Positions 22,001-33,400 of a DNA stretch of 64,000 nucleotides are shown here, piece by piece. The notes beneath the pieces were generated by a model that searched no databases, was not told the origin of the DNA, and saw only the letters and a program-made list of their open reading frames with translations. Position 1 is the first letter of the stretch; each line of letters begins with the position of its first letter. The position numbers were made by a program, and so were the translations under genes. Location: contig JAHDVF020000021.1 in the NCBI GenBank assembly GCA_022606425.2, positions 62,001-126,000 on the forward strand. Reading direction: 5' to 3'. Source of the stretch: Lepidostoma basale (Eukaryota > Arthropoda > Insecta > Trichoptera > Lepidostomatidae).

Positions 22001-25000
22001 CCATGGTGTTTGACCTGTATATCAAGTGCAACGATCTGCCCCAGGCAGAAGCTTATCTATCAAAGTTGTATAAAACATATCCGAATTTTGTATTAGACGA
22101 ATTCAAAGTAATTAACTATGCAACACTGCTCGTGAGGAATAAAAATATCAAAGAAGCACATACAGTATTAGATGAATTTGCAATAAAATGGTGGGTTCAT
22201 TATACACTGTGGCCAAATGAATTTTTTACTAAAATGATATTGTGATTTTGTACTTTTTTTTTTTAATTTAACCATTTCAAAGGGAAATGTGTTTATTAAT
22301 ATTTTGACATAAAAAATTACTTCAATATAGTATTTTTCATATAACACATTGATTTTTGTGACCAGATTTTTAAATAAACATCATATTGGCACCAGGGCAA
22401 CACCAGTTAGCGACATATTAAAAACTAATCTTGTAAAACATGTATCAAAATCCCTACATAGCATGTGAAAAATATAACTTAACTATTTTACTATGAATTA
22501 CATTTTAAAATCTTTTTACATAATATTAACTGGCTGTGAAAGTGTCAAATATGTTTTGGACAATTAAAAAAAAATATAAAAGTTTCAAAGGAAAATTGAT
22601 GAATACAAATTTTCACCATAGTCTTTCTTACGATTTAGATTCTACGGGAACATTTAGGAAAATTTTGTTATGAATGAAACCATTATCAAAATATAATAAT
22701 GAAAAGTTATTTAACCGTTTTAGCGCTATGCTTATTTTGCAAATATGTAGGTAAATTGCTACAGATATTTTGTGTTATTAGATTTAAAAAACGGTATAAA
22801 ATGACATCCAATTAAATTGACAAATATCAATAAATATGCAATAAAATGGACTAATATCGACAAACACACTAAAGAATGTGAGGGATAGCCCTGAATAGCA
22901 GTAAAGATGGTTTAGATTCATGGAAAGAAAGCGTGATAAAAAAGTTTTTGTTAATGATGTAAATAGACCAAAAAATAGTGAAAAACTGAGGAAAACACGT
23001 CTCAATCAAATCAATCAAGTATTAAATGTCGGCCAAGTGAAGAATCTGAGAAATCAACATGCATGGATGACACATTGTGTGAATGTTGAGAAAGCGAGAG
23101 AAGTATGTCAGGAAAGAATGGTGAAGCGGTCCATTCTTTATCCCCTCTTTGGGAAATGGCGTGATGGTTAGCTAAAACATACCTCAGCATAAAACTGGTT
23201 TTGTATTTTTTTAATGATTGTGATCCCAAAGTGTGTGCTTCTAGTGTGAAGATGTGTATTTTTTATTTATTTATCCCTTATAAGATATTCATTCCTCACT
23301 TATGTTTGTTAAAGCAGTACCACAATTAATCTCAAGAAAAGATCTCAATTTCCAAAGCATTTGAATTCATCAGTCTATTTTAATAGCAAATTTACTTCCA
23401 TTCTCAGATAATTTTCATAATGTTTTATTTTTATTATAAATGTTTATGTTGCAGCCCTGTTAAAGGAGGTAAAGGTATAGAAACAAATTGTCGGCATCTC
23501 TTAGATGCCGTTTGTGAGATTGGCAGTACTAAGGAGACAGAAAGGATGGCCGTGTTTATCAGTCGAATTGGCTACTGTCACATGTCCAACATTATTCTTG
23601 GGCCAATCATCAGATCATATCTGAATCAGTATGTATTGTTTTTAAAAAAAAATTACAAAATTTTATTGATTTTACTCCAAAATTATCACATAATGTCATA
23701 CAGGGTGAGGCGCGGTAACTTCCTTATTTAAAAAAAATCATAACACAAAAAGTGTTGTCTGTATCGATTTAATTATTTTTTCTTTGTTCAGGGGCACATT
23801 TAAAGTTTTCTTTCATTGCGTTTAAAAACGACATTTCGTAGGTGGCCACCGTCCTCGTCAATACACTGAGGTAGCCAAATTTTGAAATTTCTGTCCACTT
23901 TATCCAGCATATCTGTGCCTACGTCGGTAATAGCAGCACGAATATTGTCCTTCAGCTGACCAAGGGTCTTTGGACGATTCGTGTAAACCAATGTTTTAAG
24001 GTAGCCCCACAGGAAATAGTCACAGGGGGCTAAATCTAGCGATCGTGCTGACCACTGAAGATCGCCCTTAAGAGAGATAAGCCATTCGGGAAAGCGTTCC
24101 CATAAGACATGAATGGAAGTTCGTGCCGTGTCTAGCCGTGGTGCCATCCTGTTGGAAACACACACCCCCCACATCCATTTATTCGAGTTTGGGTAGAAAA
24201 AACTCCTCAATCGTGTTTAAATAACTTTCAGAAATTATCGTAGCTGTCCTTTCGTTTTCTTAAAAAAAATGAGCCAATAATGCCGATTATGTTTCTTCTT
24301 CACACTATTAGTATCTCTGAACGTGTCCACCCACAAACAAATCGATTTACAATCAGGCACTCGACCTGCAGGTGCGATATTGAATTGTTTTCTGAATGTA
24401 CACTGAGTTGCGATGACCAAACGACCGAAGAAAAAGTAGGCCTCCACGGTAAACGTGCGCTCCTCGTTCGTCCACGGCATGATTGACACTAAACTAATCA
24501 CAAAAAACATTAGATCACATGCTTTCGAATGCGCTATAGGGACGCGCTCTAGGAGTATCCGTCGCTTTATGACGTGAGTTTCAAATAAGCAAGTGATCGC
24601 GCTTCACCCTGTATATCATATATACTAATATTTAAAAGATTTTTTTTAATTACTCATTTGTCTCTAACAATAATTCATGTGAAATTTGTTTCTTTCATAC
24701 TTAAAATGTTACTATGCGATATTGAGGATTGCTAACATGGAGTGAGTTATATGATTCTGTTTTTTCAGTTCTGATACAGATGGGGCGGTAGAAAAATTTG
24801 TTTACTATGCCACAAAACAAAAAAAAACTCCTTTGAAGCATGAGCTCATCTGCCACTTGCTTTTCCATTGTGACGAAAGTCTTTCTCTGCTGGACGACAG
24901 TACTGTTTCTAATAAGTACCAAAAATTGCTGTTGAGAGTGGTGGAAGCAGATAGGAAAATACACGGAGTGGGTAGCTCTCAGGTGAATTTTTATTGTCTA

Positions 25001-26665
25001 ATCTATGCTTGTAAATGTGTTGCTCTTGTTAATGGTAAGGTTTATTTAAGCTATGCATGTGCAGGTAACAAATTAAACATGTTAAGTATTGAAATATGGG
25101 GAAGTCTGTCAATTGAAGGTATGCTTCACAGTTAAATGGGCAAATTAATGCAATTGGAACAGTTACTTCTTCTTCAGCTTTCTTCCTTTCACTGCTGGAT
25201 ATAAGCCTCTTCCATTTTTCTCCACTCATCCCTGTTTTGTCCCTTTCACATCCAGCATTATCAAAATATTTGATAATGTCTTAGCAAGACAAAATATGTC
25301 ATTCCCATAAAATAAAATGTCTAGAAAACTGATGTTTTCATCCATATTAATTATGGACTGAAGCATTGTTTTGGTGTGAAACTGACAGCAGGACTGCTTA
25401 GTCCTGTAAAAGTTTGAGATGAAATTATTTATATGGCGAAATGAACTTCATGTATTTAAAAAAAATAGTTTGAGGACATATCAGCAGGATTTATTGTTAA
25501 ATATTAAAATAGTGTTTTTTTTATTATAGATATCTTTAATAGTTGCCCTGGCAGAGATGAATCTGAAGAAGGTATTGAGGAAATACGTGTTGGACCCGAC
25601 GGTGTCGGTCAACAACAACTTTTTACAGCAACAATGTCAGCGGTTGGGAGAGGAAAGTAAATTAACAGCCTTGGAGAATATTGCCGAGTGTATGGAGGGC
25701 ATTAGAAGTATTACCATTGAGGATTTGTATGAAACTATCCTCAAGGCTCACAGTGAGTATTTATCACATTCTGAATAATGAAAGAGAATAATTAGCCTTG
25801 AAGAAGTAAACTCAGAAATAGTTTCAACAGGTTATGGAACCTCATCGCCGATATATTATGCAAATAGAAACAAAACGATGACCTTCATGGCATGGTCTTC
25901 GGTCTGGTGTAAAATTTTCGTGACAATAAAATGGCGATAGATTATGTACCTATCACTTGTCATGGAGAATCAATATAATAGCTAAAAAAATTGTATCAAG
26001 TAATTAGGTTCAGACAACCTGTTGTATAAAAAAAAATGAAAAGTAATTTCATTACATATCTTCTTCTCTTCTCCTTAGCCATCTTCTCGCTGCTAGATGT
26101 AGGCCTCTTCAAATAGTCTCCATTTTCCTCTATTCTGCGCGACTCTCATCCATTTTCTTTCCCTGACTGGAGTTAATGCCGTCAGCCTATCTTTTTTGGG
26201 GTCGACCGATGCCTCTTTTTCCTTCCCATGGTATCCATTTCTGATTGAAAGACTTATGTAAAGCATTTGTCTTTCCATATCTCGCTGTGCATATTTCAGC
26301 TTGTGTATGGTATTGGCTGTAAATATCACAGTTTCTAGTCCATAGGATGCATGCTTCATAGACTCTTCTTTCGAGGTTCATGCGAATTTCTTTATCCTTT
26401 AGTATACGAGTATGATCCAATTTTCTAAACGCTTCTCCATTTTATAATTTTTTTATTATGTTAATAATAATGAAAATTTTCAGATTTGAATAGTGACTGC
26501 AGCGCAGCCGAAGAACTGTGGACTAAAATGCAAGAAAAAGGAATCCAACCGACGAAGAAGTTTATCGAGATATTTAGTGGCCTGCTAAAATCTCACAAGA
26601 GGAGCATCCCTGCAGATCTTTTCGGCCACATGGACACTAAGACTAGTCCCTTAACATCTCCTTGA
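13087..26665 (+). CDS. LRPPRC: LRPPRC/bicoid stability factor-like mitochondrial PPR protein
   Basis: Sixteen exons: 13087-13226, 13337-13678, 14738-14894, 14970-15079, 15171-15402, 17355-17561, 17879-18092, 18287-18499, 19697-19917, 20407-20580, 21178-21336, 21976-22190, 23455-23628, 24769-24982, 25530-25752, 26484-26665. They total 3177 nt in one frame (1058 aa) with GT-AG sites throughout. The first 46 residues are basic, Ser/Asn-rich and free of acidic residues, as in a mitochondrial presequence. Helical repeats of PPR type recur, for example FNIGHYNALLKSY, ALTYQLLLAAVCEVGDINQA and VTFNSLIEGHGRA. LRPPRC/BSF binds mitochondrial mRNAs and supports their stability and polyadenylation. The product is shorter than the roughly 1400 aa of human or fly relatives, so an exon could have been missed or the protein is compact. 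The family call rests on architecture and PPR motifs, not on a database match. Confidence 0.85.
14117..14600 (+). mobile_element. LINE-A 3' end
   Basis: Starts with 'LVPTLMYGSEAWNWQK'-type sequence at 14120. It runs through RWFGHMKK (diverged), VKKVYVNDVNGVRNRGRPRK and MTRCMNVDEAKDICQDRTVWRS to 'GGGAGACGGCGTGATAGTTAG'. Stops and small changes interrupt the first half. It lies in LRPPRC intron 2. Confidence 0.8.
15514..16771 (-). mobile_element. mariner transposon
   Basis: A 1258-bp element with TA on both sides (15512-15513, 16772-16773) and near-perfect inverted ends, TTAGGTGTATAACTTTGC at the left and its mirror at the right. Size, TA target and TIR length fit mariner. It carries one transposase gene on the minus strand (separate entry). 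It lies in LRPPRC intron 5, antisense to the gene. Confidence 0.93.
15550..16598 (-). pseudogene. mariner transposase (two frameshifts)
   Basis: Starts at MSAYEPNSRHLREVLILCF (16598). The helix-turn-helix part includes KKSAAEAHRMLSNTYGEAAI and CREWFQRFKNGDF. The frame is lost near 16310 and continues in another frame with GVTQPAISKRLK, the catalytic blocks VTGDEKWVHYDN and LQHDNARPH, and YSPDVAPSDYH. It shifts again near 15740 to the C-terminal RSYEEVKNWIDSWI stretch. All three catalytic Asp blocks (DD34D pattern) are present, but the frame is broken twice, so no functional protein is expected. Confidence 0.9.
18655..18730 (+). mobile_element. LINE-A terminal fragment
   Basis: Only the last 75 bases remain: 'ACTGTGGCAGTCCATTCTTT' through 'CCTTCGGAGAGATGGCGTGG' to a GTTAG tail. 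The preceding 18540-18650 is a GC-richer stretch of unknown origin. Confidence 0.6.
18925..19180. repeat. 18-bp tandem repeat (minisatellite)
   Basis: Repeats of a unit close to AACAAAATCTTTATTTTT, with AACAAAATGTTTATTTTT variants. Central copies are nearly identical and outer ones diverged. The minus-strand frame across it reads a KNKDFVKN repeat, which is an artefact of the 18-bp period. It lies in LRPPRC intron 8. Confidence 0.85.
19190..19275 (+). mobile_element. 3' terminus of an (ATT)n-tailed retroelement
   Basis: 'GCCCTTGAGATGATTAATTC' followed by 'AAAATGGCGCTCTATAAAT' and a TTATTATTAT tail. Nearly the same end occurs at 28824 and 63385, so it is the 3' end of a dispersed family, cut short at the 5' side. 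Confidence 0.65.
19293..19390. repeat. CTGATGA/GAAAC palindromic repeat, copy in LRPPRC intron 8
   Basis: Two mirror arms around 'TCAGGTGTTATAGACACCTGA'-type sequence. Plus-strand right arm: CTGATGA at 19351-19357, hairpin GCCAACGTTAGCC, then CAAAC (a G lost from GAAAC). Minus-strand left arm: CTGACGA (19337-19331), hairpin GCCAACATTTGTTGGC, GAAAC (19313-19309). Each arm carries one mutation relative to the family consensus. Confidence 0.75.
20627..20860 (-). repeat. LINE-like 3' fragment in LRPPRC intron 10
   Basis: Begins with a TTCTTCTTC run (a 3' tail on the minus strand), then GC-richer sequence with no intact frame. It resembles other GAA-tailed retroelement ends in the window. It creates false splice-like sites near 20840 but no coding exon. 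Confidence 0.4.
21640..21860 (-). mobile_element. LINE-B fragment (minus strand)
   Basis: On the minus strand this matches the LINE-B segment encoding LLYGLEILTLKVHTMNRLEA and the following 'FEMWLHRRMLRIPWTN'-type stretch seen at 60185. Only about 220 bp remain, in LRPPRC intron 11. Confidence 0.6.
22861..23175 (+). mobile_element. LINE-A 3' end, strongly diverged
   Basis: The frame 22920-23171 reads KKVFVNDVNRPKNSEKLRK, then LNQINQVLNVGQV and AWMTHCVNVEKAREVCQERM, clearly the LINE-A tail with many substitutions. It ends 'GGGAAATGGCGTGATGGTTA'. It lies in LRPPRC intron 12. Confidence 0.7.
23701..24611 (-). mobile_element. Tc1/mariner-like transposon, internally deleted
   Basis: A 911-bp element with TA on each side (23699-23700, 24612-24613) and short inverted ends, CAGGGTGAGGCGCG and CGCGCTTCACCCTG. 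Minus-strand frames give the N-terminal MPWTNEERTFTVEAYFFFGR (about 24480) and the C-terminal SARSLDLAPCDYFLWGYLK plus YTNRPKTLGQLKDNIRAAI (24210-23800). The middle of the transposase is missing. The final block is the last catalytic region of this superfamily. It lies in LRPPRC intron 13. Confidence 0.85.
25885..26037 (+). mobile_element. tRNA-derived SINE, 3' part
   Basis: Matches the SINE body: 'GGTCTGGTGTAAAATTTTCG', 'TGACAATAAAATGGCGATAG', then 'GGTTCAGACAACCTGTTGTA' and an A-rich tail. The tRNA-like head is degraded. It is followed by a LINE-F fragment in LRPPRC intron 15. Confidence 0.65.
26060..26440 (-). mobile_element. LINE-F 3' end
   Basis: Minus-strand frames read IRMNLERRVYEACILWTRNC and, out of phase, RPQKRDRLTALTPVRERKWM with QNRGKWRLFEEAYI. 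This is the C-terminal tail of a reverse transcriptase. A related stretch sits at about 25160-25270, and short pieces at 26728-26850. Confidence 0.65.
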
Positions 26666-27446
26666 AATGTCCAGTGTGATATTAAGTTTAATAAATTGTT
26701 TTTATTAAAATAATACTTCTTCTTTCTTCGTTTCCTCATTGCTGAAGGTTATGATCAATGGAGCTGCCCATGGCTAAAACAAAACGCCTCCAATCCTTTC
26801 CGTTGTTCTCTGCAGCCCACACAGCCGAGTAGAAGTCTCCCCCAGCTAATAATCCAATAATACTGTTTGAATTTATTTTCACCTCTTGATTTTGAACATT
26901 TACAAAGTTTATTTAATTATCAAATGAAAATAACATTCATAAAATAGTCATTTTAAGTGAAATATTTTTTTCTCTATACAATTTATTTAAAACCATTTAT
27001 ACTTAAACTATAGATAATATGTAGTTGTATCCTTTAAGGAATGTAATAAGTTACAGAACGGAAGAGAGAAAAACAAAAGCACAAACACAAACGCACAATG
27101 GGTAGTTGTGAATTAAAGCACAGGTGAATAGATGGCATAATGACATACACACATGGAAATGAGTAATAACTTACATTAGAATAAAAATGCTTTTTTTTTA
27201 AATTGAGCTTCTTAAACATTCAGCGATGACTGCAATTGCAAATTTGATCTGGTGACGAATGTCATAAATACTGCACTTATAAACTGAATAGCCATAAACA
27301 ATAGATTTTTTAATTATTTCATATAATGGTAAAATTATCAAATATATTAATTTTTATATACTTGTCCAAACTTGCGTGTTCCTAATTATTGACAGCCATT
27401 TAATCCATTGTGCTTTTGTCTTGTACGCTTTAGTTTGGTCACTTGT
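26666..27446. other. Convergent spacer between LRPPRC and IFT74
   Basis: The two genes end tail to tail 781 bp apart. An AATAAA lies at about 26689, just after the LRPPRC stop. A small LINE-F-like fragment lies at 26728-26850. The remainder is AT-rich and probably the IFT74 3' UTR. No gene was seen. Confidence 0.5.
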
Positions 27447-30400
27447 TTAGTAGTGCATATTGGTTGTCATTTTAAGGTTTTTGTTAATTTGGTCTAAGAC
27501 GTCAAAAACTTGTTTTTTAATGGGTTCATAATCTGTTTTAATGGTGATGGAGGCAATGTCCTCTCGCAGGGCTGCGTTACTGTTCTCCAGCGTCGCCAGC
27601 TTCTCTTCCATTGCATTCAGCTGACTGTACATCTCATTGCCGTCTAATTGTTTCTGAAACCAATCAAAAAAATTCTTATTGTATAATTATTATTATTTTC
27701 TTTTAAAAGATCAACACCGAGGATTTAAATCAACATTATTAGAATTTATAATACAATCTCCAATAAGAGTAGAAAATACCTCATTATTATTACCAATAAA
27801 TCAACAACTACATATCAATTTTTATCCAGGCTAAAGAAGAAGAAGCATATTACAGAGTAACATCTAACATCTTACCTGTAGTTCTCTGTATCTCTTGGAG
27901 GCCTCTTGTACCGCGCTCTCGGTGGGGGCAAGTTTCTCCTTTAGTGTGGCGGCTTCCTCCTTTAGCTCCCTTCTCTTGGCGGCACCCTTGCTTCTCAGCG
28001 ACTCCAGGTCGGCCAGCTGCTCTATGGACTGGTGAAGGGTGGCTATTTTATCAGGCAATGCACTCATTTCGGCGGCTAGTCTTTCTCGAGTGTCTTGAGC
28101 CTAAATTTTAAAACAAAATATTAGTTTATAACGCATTTATCACAGATAATAGGAAAACTTAACTTTATATTATTTTGATATACATTTTTTTGTGAGTTTA
28201 CCACAACCGGTTTCGTGGAAAAACGTAGATATCTACCGTCAGGTTAAGTATAACTATTATAAAATACATGAAGTAAAAAAAAAAAACCTAACTAACCACC
28301 ACCACTTTGTTCTTTCTGGACATACTCGCTTCTTCTGCATTCATAAATTGTGTCATGCATGCACATCGTTTTCTCTGACTTTATCTAAAACTTTATTGAT
28401 TTGATCGCACCATGTTTTCCTCGGTCTTCCTCAATTCCTTATTCTGTTTACATCGTTAACATTTACTTTCTTTACCATTCTTTCTTCATTCATTCTTTCC
28501 ATGTGTCCAAAATATCTTAACCTCTCCGTGCGTACTGCCCCAACTGCGGGGCCAATCTATTCATGGTCAGATAGCCTATGGCCCCATGCTTGGGATGCAT
28601 TAATAATTTCTCGAATATTTCCAGATTATGCCAAAATTTGGACTACCAACGACCTCTATTGGTATAAATAATTTATTGGCTAGTTACATGTTTTACAAAC
28701 TGAAAAAATTATGTTTCATAAATTCCTCTAAGGGATCTCATTTCTACTGCATTTATTCTACTTTAATTCTTCTTTTGCCAGTTCCATGTTTCACTTTCAT
28801 ATATAAGAGTCAGCACGAGAACTAAGTGCCCTTGAGGTGAGCTATTCATGAAAATGGCGCTATACAAATTAGTATAATTATTATTATTATCATTGTGCAC
28901 TGCCATCTTGGCTTTTTTGGATAAACTTAAAATAATATTTTTTTAAAACCTATACGAGAGTGGTCGCAATTAACTCTACCTTGTCATAAGATTCGTTTGC
29001 AAACCTTTTTTAACTGCACTTCCAGTCTGCCATATTCCTTGGCCATTCCTTCGGCTGTCTTGGTGCTATCATCCGTTCCCGCCATAGAAGTGTAGCCCCC
29101 GTCGCGTTGTTTCAACGAATCAATCTCGTCAAAGTTCAGTTGGTCGAGATTGGAGCTGGAATGCTCCAGCGCAAATACAATATCCGTCTCCAGATGGCCG
29201 ATCCTCAATTTCTCGTCCGCCATGTTCCGCTCGAATGATGACATGAACTGTTCCATCGTCTCTTCACGTTTTTTCAGCTCTCTGTATTTTTGATGGCGTT
29301 CTGATTGGCCTTCTTCCAGGTCCTTACAATTTTTTTAAACAGAACATACATTAATTGAAAGCATGATTTTTTTGCTGACTATGAAATTATTAAACTATTA
29401 ATAAACTTTAAAAAAAAATGCAGGACGATAGCTGGCAAGGCACTGAAAGATCGCGTGAGGAACACCAGAATAAGAGAGATATGTGAGGTTGAGGATATTA
29501 TAAGATGGAGCAGACAGCGAAAAAGGGACTGGTACGGTCATGTTCAAAGAATGGACACCACCAGACTCCCCTATATTACACTACATAATCAGCCTCATGG
29601 AAGACCTCCTCGTGGAAGACCTCTTAAAAGATGGAAGGACAGCTGGGAGTCTACCTCACAGGAGGAGCAACACTCTGGAGAACAGACCACATAGGTCTAC
29701 AACAAGGGAGAAGAAGAAGAAGAAAAAATAATCAAATATTACTAATTTCACAGAAACGGTGCCAATGCAGACGTTACCACCGATATTTTAGGTATTATTA
29801 AATTTCACAACATTTCAATGGTAATTTTTTTATCCAGATGTATTTTTGTGAAACATAGTTTAAAAGTTGCAGAAATTATTATCTTAATGAAGTTAAATTT
29901 TAAAATCTTTTTCAAATTTAAAATTACCATTGAATAGGTAAAAGAAACAGCCATTTAAATCATCTAAAGCTAATAATAGCTCAGATGTTGGGGCGTACAT
30001 CTGTATAATGTTAATGTTACACGGCTTACTATGAAGCTGAAGTAGTATGATCCTATTAGAAATGGGTACATAGTTCTTGACATATTCAGATGTAACAAAT
30101 ATTGTAACTCCATTTCTACGATTTCGATCTTGTGGGTCACTTTCAGAGTAATACAGAAAATTGCACGAGCTGCATTAAATAAAACAAGAACCTTCTTTTG
30201 CAACGATAATCTTAACCTGAAACTCCAACAAAGAATGATTAAATGTTATAAATGGTATGTTCTACTATATGGCTGCAAAACCTGGACTCTAAAAGTGAAT
30301 GTAATGAACCGGTGGACCAATAGGGTCAGAAATGCAGAAGAACTACAGAGAGCCTGAGCCAATAGAGAGCTGTTGTCGAGTGTGAAAGTTAGAAAGGTTT

Positions 30401-33400
30401 CATATTTGGGACATGTGCTTAGGGGAGAAAAATACCACCTCCTTCGACTTATATTAATGGAGGGACGTCGGGGAGTTGGTAGAAGGCAGTTGTCCTGGTT
30501 GCGGAACATAAAAGAATGGACAGGAATGACAAGAATTCAGAACCTGTTCCAAGTGTCGCAGGACAGAGATGCCTTTGCTGCAGTGATCGCTAACGTTGAG
30601 GGGACCTGACACGCCACCGAAAGAAGCAGAAGAAAGCTAGTATTTTGTATTTATTTTTGTCCCTGATGTTTAAACTACTTAAATCTGAAGCGAGATCATT
30701 AAAAGTATATTAATTTGTAGTAGAATAAATTGTTACCTGTTCTGCTTGCTCCAAAAGATCTTGGGCCCTCTTGATTTCTTCCTTCAGAGCTTGAGCGTTA
30801 CTCTCCATTGTTGTAATTGCAGCATTATCTTCTCGGACCTGTGTTGGGTAGAAAGCAAATTATTATTTTATACATAATCATTGACGACTTTCCAAGCCGA
30901 GTGGCAAGTGCTGTGAATTCCACACCGAAGGTCCCGGGTTCCATTACCGGCGATGAAAGTGTGATTGTCACACTGTGTACGCTTTGGTGTAAAATTCACG
31001 TGACAATAAAATGGCTATAGATAAGCTGGTACACAAACAAAGCATCTAATGTACATAAGTAATAAAAACTATATATTAAAACAGATTAGATGCCTCAGTT
31101 AGATGTGCACACCAAGTACATAACATTGGCAGTTTAACTGTCTTGTACCACCCCTCGGTGTAAAGCACCGTCAAGCAAAACAAGACATCAATGTAAGATA
31201 AAGAAACATACAAATTTAGTAAAAGAAGGCAATAGCAAAGGACAAAGAAGAAATATACAAATCAGGTATAATAATACAATAGCATGAGACAAAGAAAAAA
31301 TAAAGAAATAAACCAAGTATGATAAAAAAAGAGATATACAAATCAGTAAAGAGTGATTCAACAAAATAATTATAAAAATAATAATCAATAATAATTATTA
31401 AAATAAATATATATGTGAAAAATTTGAGAATATACAAGTTGAAATCTATGATTATCTGATGATTGCATTAGTACACCAGCAATTGGTGGTAGTAACTGGA
31501 TGATGAATTGCTGGTGACTGGATTGGGGGGCACAAGATAGGAATATGTGGAGGAGTATGGGGGAGGTCTATGTCAAGCGGTGGACGACATCGGCTGTTAA
31601 GAAAAAGGTGAAGTATCAGCTCAAATGATTAACTTAAAATTTAGCTTTGTTCTTTTTTAACCTTCTCTTAAAACTGCTCTGTAGCTATTAAAGTAAACAT
31701 TTATTCTAATTGAATATTTCTATAAATATTTCTATAAATAAAACAAATACTAGCTTCAGATTTTCAGTATTCTTCATTATACATTAACGCATCAATTGAA
31801 ATAATTATTGTAAACTAACTAACTAACTAACCAACACGCCATCTCCCCGAAGGGGTAGGCAGAAAGAATGGACTGCCACACCTTTCTTTCCTGACATATT
31901 TCTCTCGCTTCCTCAACATTCATACATCGTGTCATGCACGCGCGTCGATTTCTCTGACTCCTCACATGGCCGACATTCAATATTTGATTTATTTGATCGT
32001 GCCACGTTTTCCTCGGTCTTCCTCTATTTCTGGTTCCATTTACACCATTAACATATAATTTTTTACCATTCTTTCTTCATTCATTCTTTCCATATGTCCA
32101 AACCATCTTAATGATCCTTTCATTATTTTGTTCATGACACCATCATTCGCACCGCATTCAGTTCTTATATTTTCATTCGACACTCTATCATACACAGAAT
32201 ATCCACACATTCGTCTAAGAGATCTCATTTCTACTGCATTTATTCTACTTTCATCCTTCTTTTGCCAGTTCCATGCTTCGCTTCCATACATAAGGGTCGG
32301 TAGAAGAACACCATTGTGCACTGCCATTCTAGCTTTTTGGATAGGTTTTTGTTTGCGATGACAACTTTAAGTGCACCATTCACTTTGTTGCCTGCCCCAA
32401 CCCTTCTTTCAATATCCCTCTCCACTCTCCCATCTCTTGTAAACATACTACCTAAATACACAAACTCAACTACTTGCTCCAAGTTTTCACCATTCACGCT
32501 AATGTTGCAGACTGTCATGGTTTCTTCCTTTTCAAAAAATCATTATTGTATTATGTATAATATATCATATCTTTTACTGCGAAAGTGATCGGTGGTATAG
32601 TCTGTATGATTGTGGTAGTAAAAAAATATATAAATAAAAAGTCACCTGTGCCAATAATTGTTCTCTCTCTTGAGCTGGCTGCAACTTGTTGTTCATTTCT
32701 TCCATCAGTTCGTTCTTCTTCTCTTCGGAAACCATCAGCTTGCGGATTAAATCCACCATGTGGGTTTTCATCTGAATACTTAAATAATTAGTATCACCGG
32801 AAAATATTACAATAGAAGCTCCCAATTGTTCATTACAAAACATATTTAACATTATGTAAATACCATTGGTATCTGATATAGCTCATACAAAAAGTAAATG
32901 ACTAAATTTCATGAAAACTAACCGAAATAATAAAATTAAGAGTTAGCTAATATTTTATACAAAAGCTATTCAACCCATGTCTATATCTTCTTTCCACTAT
33001 ACTCATTACTAATATTTTAGCATCCATTTTATTGAATTTGTTATGATTTAAATTGTAATGTCATTGTATTGAAGCGATAGATGGATCAATCAACAAGCCA
33101 TATATTTTTTTAAATAAGTTTACAATTTTCACTGATTGATGGCATTGAATGTCCTTATATTATATTAAATATAATTTATTTTTCTCATGTGATTCAACGT
33201 ATAGGAATCAAAGGATTACATTATTACAAAACATTGATTTCATAAAATTAAAAAATGTGGATCTTTTAGGGAGTAATTTCACTCAGATGTATATTATTCT
33301 TTCTGTGATACAAGCCTGTGATATTGATATGTGTTTCTCCAGGTCATTTTTGGCCCTTGTCAGCTCCTCTAGCTGTGTCCTGACCTGGTCCACTTCCTCC

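Noticed and set aside
31811..31832. TTAG/GTTA runs as telomeric (TTAGG)n repeats
   Set aside because: The unit is four bases and always sits at the 3' end of LINE-A copies; no TTAGG array exists.
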